Source: CAYGKP01 sp964350605
Lineage (GTDB): Bacteria > Bacteroidota > Bacteroidia > Cytophagales > JAAEPT01
Assembly (NCBI GenBank): GCA_964350605.1
Contig: CAYGKP010000070.1
Span: forward strand, 1-11,455
DNA: 11,455 nucleotides
Direction of reading: 5' to 3'
Under the pieces are notes generated by a model. That model searched no databases. It was not told the origin of the DNA and saw only the letters and a program-made list of their open reading frames with translations. Numbering within the stretch: the first letter of the stretch is position 1; the number at the start of each line of letters is the position of its first letter. Both the position numbers and the translations under genes were made by a program. Of this stretch, positions 7,601 through 11,455 are shown one piece after another.

Positions 7601-8555
7601 GAACCTCTTCCCCGAGCGGAACATCTACAAGGACGAGTCGAACTACGCGGTGCCACAGGAGGTGAACTTCATCTCCGACTTGGTGCAGGAGAATTGGACA
7701 ACCGATGAAGGCATCAACGGCCTGATCCAACGCCTGATTCGCAACTACAACAAACGCCGCAACGTCATCACTGGCGACTTCAAGCGCGAGCGTTTCACCC
7801 TGGAGGTGGGCGACGAGCTGCCAGCCGGTATCGTTCAATTGGCCAAAGTCTACATCGCCAAGAAGCGCAAGCTGAAAGTGGGTGATAAGATGGCCGGACG
7901 CCACGGTAACAAAGGGGTGGTTGCTCGAATTGTCCGCGATGAAGACATGCCGTTCCTTGAGGATGGTACACCGGTCGACATTGTGCTCAACCCGCTGGGT
8001 GTTCCCTCACGGATGAACATTGGCCAGATTTACGAGACTGTCCTCGGATGGGCAGGTTTGAAGCTGGGCCGCAAGTACGCCACGCCAATCTTCGATGGTG
8101 CCACCGAAGAGCAAGTGGTTGCTGAACTCAACGAGGCAGGTTTGCCTGAGTTCGGCCGCACGCCGCTGTATGATGGCCTCACAGGCGACATCTTCGATCA
8201 GAAGGTGACCGTCGGGGTGATCTACATGCTCAAACTCGGTCACCTGGTTGACGACAAAATGCACGCCCGTTCGATCGGACCGTACTCGCTCATCACCCAG
8301 CAGCCGCTTGGTGGTAAAGCACAGTTCGGTGGCCAGCGTTTCGGGGAGATGGAGGTCTGGGCGCTCGAAGCGTTCGGTGCCTCGCACATTCTCCAAGAGA
8401 TCCTGACTGTCAAATCCGATGACGTAGTCGGCCGTGCGAAAACGTACGAGGCGATCGTCAAAGGCGACAACCTACCGGGGGCAAACATCCCCGAATCATT
8501 CAACGTCCTGGTGCATGAACTGCGCGGACTGGCTCTCGAAGTCACACTCCAATAG
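4686..8555 (+). CDS. rpoB: DNA-directed RNA polymerase subunit beta (TTG start)
   Basis: This 1289-residue protein is the second-largest catalytic subunit of RNA polymerase. The N-terminal RINFASTKQAIDYPDFLDVQ matches the Bacteroidota family start. The rifampicin-binding region lies at about 466-495 (NQLSQFMDQ, THKRRMSALGPGG). Asp477, His487 and Ser492, the equivalents of E. coli 516, 526 and 531, are the susceptible-type residues. The active-site lysines in GDKMAGRHGNKG are Lys1068 and Lys1076. The C-terminal FGEMEVWALEAFGA begins at 1219, and the protein ends in a normal tail ELRGLALEVTLQ. The start is taken as TTG at 4686: an in-frame TAA at 4671-4673 lies upstream, no ATG or GTG lies between, and the next methionine (residue 33) would remove conserved sequence. 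Thr521 stands where E. coli has Pro560. rpoC follows after 50 bp. Confidence 0.97.
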   Translation: MSTKVSQERINFASTKQAIDYPDFLDVQVQSFMDFFQLDTPAEDRDDEGLFKVFNENFPISDSRDAYVLEFIDYVVDPPKYGINECIERGLTYSVPLKVKLRLLCNDEENEDFETVEQEVFLGNIPYMTEKGSFIINGAERVIVSQLHRSPGVFFAQSKHTNGTKLYSARIIPFKGSWIEFATDVNNVMYAYIDRKKKFPVTTLLRAIGYGTDKDILDLFELSEELSSTKANLKKAVGRRLAARVLRTWTEDFVDEDTGEVVSIDRNEVLLERDSVIGEEDIDTIVESGSKSVILHREDINIADYTIIYNTLAKDNANSEKEAVEQIYRQLRNTEAPDEQTAREIIHNLFFSDKRYDLGEVGRYRINRKLNSEADWDTKVLTKPDIIAIVKYLIGLINSKAVVDDIDHLSNRRVRTVGEQLYAQFGVGLARMARTIKERMNVRDNEDFKPVDLINARTLSSVINTFFGTNQLSQFMDQTNPLAEVTHKRRMSALGPGGLSRERAGFEVRDVHYTHYGRLCTIETPEGPNIGLISSLCVHAKVNRMGFIETPYHEVKDGIVQQKKIVYLTAEEEDLHNIAQANAPTDEKGAFVNERVKARKQGDFPVLEPKEVAYKDVAPNQIVSVAASMIPFLEHDDANRALMGSNMQRQAVPLLRPQAPIVGTGLERRVASDSRSLIYAEGAGTIDYVDAQKIVVRYDMNEDDRKVHFGEETVTYDLVKFRRTNQDTCTNHTPMVRKGQRVKTGEVLVEGYATEGGELALGRNLLVAFMPWQGYNFEDAIVISEKVVRDDVYTSIHIDEYELEVRDTKRGEEELTSEIPNVSEEAVKNLDENGIIRTGAEIKEGDILIGKITPKGETDPTPEEKLLRAIFGDKAGDVKDASLKASPSLRGVVIDTKLFSRPKKDKDSRVLMKKEVEVLKGEYAKDLTTLRNELIDKLLVLVEGKTCQGIKHKFGDEIFTKGTKYNRKNVTENLFPERNIYKDESNYAVPQEVNFISDLVQENWTTDEGINGLIQRLIRNYNKRRNVITGDFKRERFTLEVGDELPAGIVQLAKVYIAKKRKLKVGDKMAGRHGNKGVVARIVRDEDMPFLEDGTPVDIVLNPLGVPSRMNIGQIYETVLGWAGLKLGRKYATPIFDGATEEQVVAELNEAGLPEFGRTPLYDGLTGDIFDQKVTVGVIYMLKLGHLVDDKMHARSIGPYSLITQQPLGGKAQFGGQRFGEMEVWALEAFGASHILQEILTVKSDDVVGRAKTYEAIVKGDNLPGANIPESFNVLVHELRGLALEVTLQ

Positions 8556-8605
8556 TTCAAACCACCAAGTCGAAATTATCTGTTGATCCTAGTTCCTTAG
8601 CTGCC

Positions 8606-11455
8606 ATGGCTTTCCGCAAAACGCGCAAGATCAATCCTGACTTTTCTTCCGTAACGATCTCGTTGGCCTCGCCCGAGTCGATTCTGGAGAACAGCCACGG
8701 GGAGGTCACTCAACCCGAAACGATCAACTACCGGACCTACAAACCCGAGATGGGAGGTCTGTTCTGCGAACGCATCTTTGGCCCTGTAAAGGACTGGGAA
8801 TGTCATTGCGGAAAGTACAAGCGCATCCGCTACAAAGGCATCATCTGCGACCGTTGTGGGGTAGAGGTGACCGAGAAGAAGGTGCGTCGTGAGCGCATGG
8901 GTCACATCGAACTCGTTGTGCCCGTTGCGCATATCTGGTACTTCCGTTCGCTGCCGAACAAGATTGGTTACCTGCTTGGTCTGCCGACCAAGAAGCTCGA
9001 CCAGNNNNNNNNNNCTCGACCAGATCATTTACTATGAGCGTTACGTGGTCATCCAACCGGGTATTAAGGAAGAGGACGGCGTGAGCTACCTCGACTTTTT
9101 GACCGAGGATGAGTACCTGGACATCATCGACAAACTGCCGCGCGAGAACCAATTGCTTGACGACAGCGATCCACAGAAGTTCATCGCCAAGATGGGTGCG
9201 GAGTCGCTCGAAATGCTTTTGAGCCGTTTGGACCTGGACCAGCAGTCGTATGACCTGCGCCACCAAGCAGCCAACGATACTTCGCAGCAGCGTAAGGCGG
9301 AGGCCCTCAAACGTCTGAAAGTGGTGGAGGCCTTCCGCGAGGCGAACACCCGCGTGGAGAACCGCCCCGAGTGGATGATCATTAAGATGGTCCCCGTGAT
9401 TCCACCAGAACTGCGCCCCTTGGTGCCATTGGACGGTGGTCGTTTCGCGACCTCGGATCTCAACGACCTGTACCGTCGGGTCATCATCCGCAACAACCGC
9501 CTCAAGCGGTTGATCGAAATCAAAGCGCCGGAAGTCATCTTGCGCAACGAGAAGCGCATGCTGCAAGAGGCTGTCGACTCCTTGTTCGACAACTCGCGCA
9601 AAGTGAACGCGGTGAAAGCCGACGGAAACCGCGCCCTCAAGTCGCTCTCCGACATGCTCAAAGGGAAGCAAGGTCGCTTCCGCCAGAACTTGCTCGGTAA
9701 ACGCGTTGACTACTCGGGTCGTTCGGTAATCGTCGTTGGTCCGGAGTTGAAGCTGCACGAGTGTGGTCTTCCCAAGGACATGGCCGCCGAGCTGTTCAAG
9801 CCGTTCATCATCCGCAAGCTCATCGAGCGCGGCATCGTCAAGACCGTAAAATCGGCCAAGAAGATTGTTGATCGCAAGGACCCCGTCGTTTGGGACATTC
9901 TCGAGAACGTACTGAAAGGACACCCCGTGCTCTTGAACCGTGCGCCAACCTTGCACCGGTTGGGCATCCAAGCCTTCCAGCCAAAGCTGATCGAAGGCAA
10001 GGCCATTCAACTGCACCCACTGGTTTGTACTGCGTTCAACGCTGACTTTGATGGTGACCAAATGGCCGTTCACGTGCCACTCGGTCAAGAAGCTGTGTTG
10101 GAAGCGAGCGTTTTGATGCTCTCCTCGCACAACATCTTGAACCCCGCTAACGGCGCGCCGATCACGGTTCCTTCGCAGGACATGGTCTTAGGTCTTTACT
10201 ACCTGACCAAAGGTCGTCGCAGCACACCGGAATTGAAGGTGGAAGGCGAAGGCATGGTCTTCTACTCGTCCGAAGAGGTCATCATTGCCCTCAACGAACG
10301 CCGCATTTCCAAGCACGCCTACATCAAGGTTCGCACCACGGTGCGTGACAACGAGTCGGGCGAGCTTTCGACCAAGCTGATTGAAACGGTCGCTGGTCGC
10401 GTGCTCTTCAACGAAGTAGTTCCAGAATCGGTGGGCTACGTGGATGAGCTGTTGACCAAGAAGAAGTTGCAACGCATCATCTCGAGCGTCCACAAGATTG
10501 CCGGCATGCAGGCGAGCGCCAAGTTCCTTGACGACATCAAACATTTGGGCTTCCAGATGGCCTACAAAGGCGGTCTATCGATCGGTCTGGCCGACATCCA
10601 AATTCCGGATGCCAAGGCGGATCTGATCGTCCAAGCCAAGGAGGATGTCGAGCAGGTATGGAGCTACTACATGTTCGGTCAAATCACCGACAACGAGCGC
10701 TACAACCAGGTCATTGACATCTGGACCCGCGTGAACTCGCAACTCACCGAGACCCTCATGCAGCAACTCGAGGAAGACCAGCAGGGCTTCAACTCGATCT
10801 ACATGATGATGCACTCGGGTGCCCGTGGTTCGCGTGAGCAGATTCGCCAATTGGGCGGGATGCGTGGTCTGATGGCCAAGCCGCAGAAGAACCTGGTCGG
10901 TTCGGTCGGTGCGATCATCGAAAACCCCATTCTCTCGAACTTCAAAGAGGGCCTCGACGTCATCGAGTACTTCATCTCGACCCACGGTGCACGGAAGGGT
11001 CTGGCGGATACGGCCTTGAAAACGGCTGATGCTGGCTACCTGACGCGTCGTCTGGTTGACGTCGCGCAAGACTGCGTGATCAACGAGCCGGATTGTGGCA
11101 CCCTGCGTGGCACGTTCACCACCGCCTTGAAAGACGGTGAGGACATCGTTGAGCCACTGAGCGAACGCATTTTGGGCCGCACGTCGGTTCACGACGTGTA
11201 CCATCCCGTTACCGAAGAGCTGCTTGTCAGCGGTGGTGACGAGATCGTGGAAGAGATTGCCCGCAAAATTGACGAGTCCGGCCTGGAAGGTGTCGAGATT
11301 CGTTCGGTACTCACGTGTGAAACCCGCCGGGGTGTTTGTGGCAAATGCTACGGACGGAACCTCGCCACGGGCCGCATGGTCCAGAATGGTGAGTCGGTCG
11401 GTGTCCTCGCGGGACAGTCGATTGGTGCGCCGGGTACACAGCTGCCCCTGCGCCC
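8606..11455 (+). CDS. rpoC: DNA-directed RNA polymerase subunit beta' (partial, gap-interrupted)
   Basis: This is the largest catalytic subunit of RNA polymerase. The ATG at 8606 opens MAFRKTRKINPDFSSVTISLASPESI, the family N-terminus. The frame runs to 9004, is broken by ten Ns (9005-9014), and resumes in another register from 9015 to the right edge, where the gene is cut. Joining the flanks at their shared 9 bases restores one continuous protein of about 943 residues, of roughly 1430 expected. In joined numbering, the N-terminal zinc site is Cys66, 68, 81 and 84; the catalytic NADFDGD is 472-478 with Mg-binding Asp474, 476 and 478; the bridge-helix region includes THGARKGLADTALKTADAGYLTRRLVD; and the second zinc site is Cys824, 898, 905 and 908. 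The 50-bp spacer after rpoB (8556-8605) shows no clear promoter or terminator. Residues 930-942 depart from the family consensus close to the edge. Confidence 0.96.
9005..9014. other. Assembly gap (10 Ns) inside rpoC, flanked by a 9-base duplicate
   Basis: Ten Ns separate two identical copies of CTCGACCAG, at 8996-9004 and 9015-9023. Each copy encodes Leu-Asp-Gln in the reading frame of its own flank. Merging the copies and dropping the Ns gives KKLDQIIYYERYVVIQPG, which is the expected continuous family sequence. The Ns therefore appear to join two contigs that really overlap, with no sequence missing. Confidence 0.9.

Noticed and set aside
8996..9023. Direct repeat CTCGACCAG as a possible insertion target-site duplication
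   Set aside because: Only Ns lie between the copies and merging them restores the rpoC frame exactly, so a contig overlap explains it better than a mobile element.
9005..9023. rpoC as a genuine frameshifted pseudogene
   Set aside because: The frame shift coincides exactly with the N gap and vanishes when the duplicate is merged; an essential single-copy gene is unlikely to be broken.
8841..10130. 429-codon minus-strand open frame opposite rpoC
   Set aside because: Antisense shadow that also reads through the assembly Ns, so its continuity is not real.

Overview
The window is the core translation/transcription locus of a bacterium, most likely a member of the Bacteroidota. It reads tRNA-Thr(GGU) - tuf - tRNA-Trp(CCA) - secE - nusG - rplK - rplA - rplJ - rplL - rpoB - rpoC, all on the + strand. 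The evidence for Bacteroidota is threefold. The protein sequences look like that phylum, for example the RpoB stretch DVHYTHYGRLC and the AKPQKNLVGSVGAIIENPI segment of RpoC. None of the genes has a convincing Shine-Dalgarno sequence at the usual spacing. A TAnnTTTG-type -7 element with an upstream TTG lies before tRNA-Trp. Base composition is moderately GC-rich for the phylum. I cannot name a genus.

Layout: a complete tRNA-Thr starts at base 1 and leads into tuf (167-1351). The 191-bp gap after tuf holds a strong hairpin, the probable tuf terminator. A putative promoter overlaps its 3' arm and would drive tRNA-Trp and the genes that follow. The run from secE to rplJ is very compact, with gaps of 1 to 12 bp, so translation is probably coupled. 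rplJ and rplL are 50 bp apart. The 165-bp rplL-rpoB gap carries several hairpins, the last followed by a T-rich run, and looks like an attenuator or RNA-processing region. rpoB appears to use a TTG start. rpoC begins 50 bp downstream, is interrupted by a 10-N assembly gap and runs off the right edge.

Functionally, EF-Tu and the two tRNAs serve elongation. SecE is a subunit of the SecYEG translocon. NusG links RNA polymerase to elongation control and, in some bacteria, to the leading ribosome. L11, L1, L10 and L7/L12 build the L1 stalk and the GTPase-recruiting stalk of the 50S subunit. RpoB and RpoC form the catalytic core of RNA polymerase.

I found no undescribed system here; this is deeply conserved housekeeping DNA. 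The points worth a second look concern assembly quality (a false gap and apparent frameshift in rpoC, and unusual codons at the right edge), the rpoB start codon, the rplL-rpoB leader structures and the promoter/terminator overlap after tuf.
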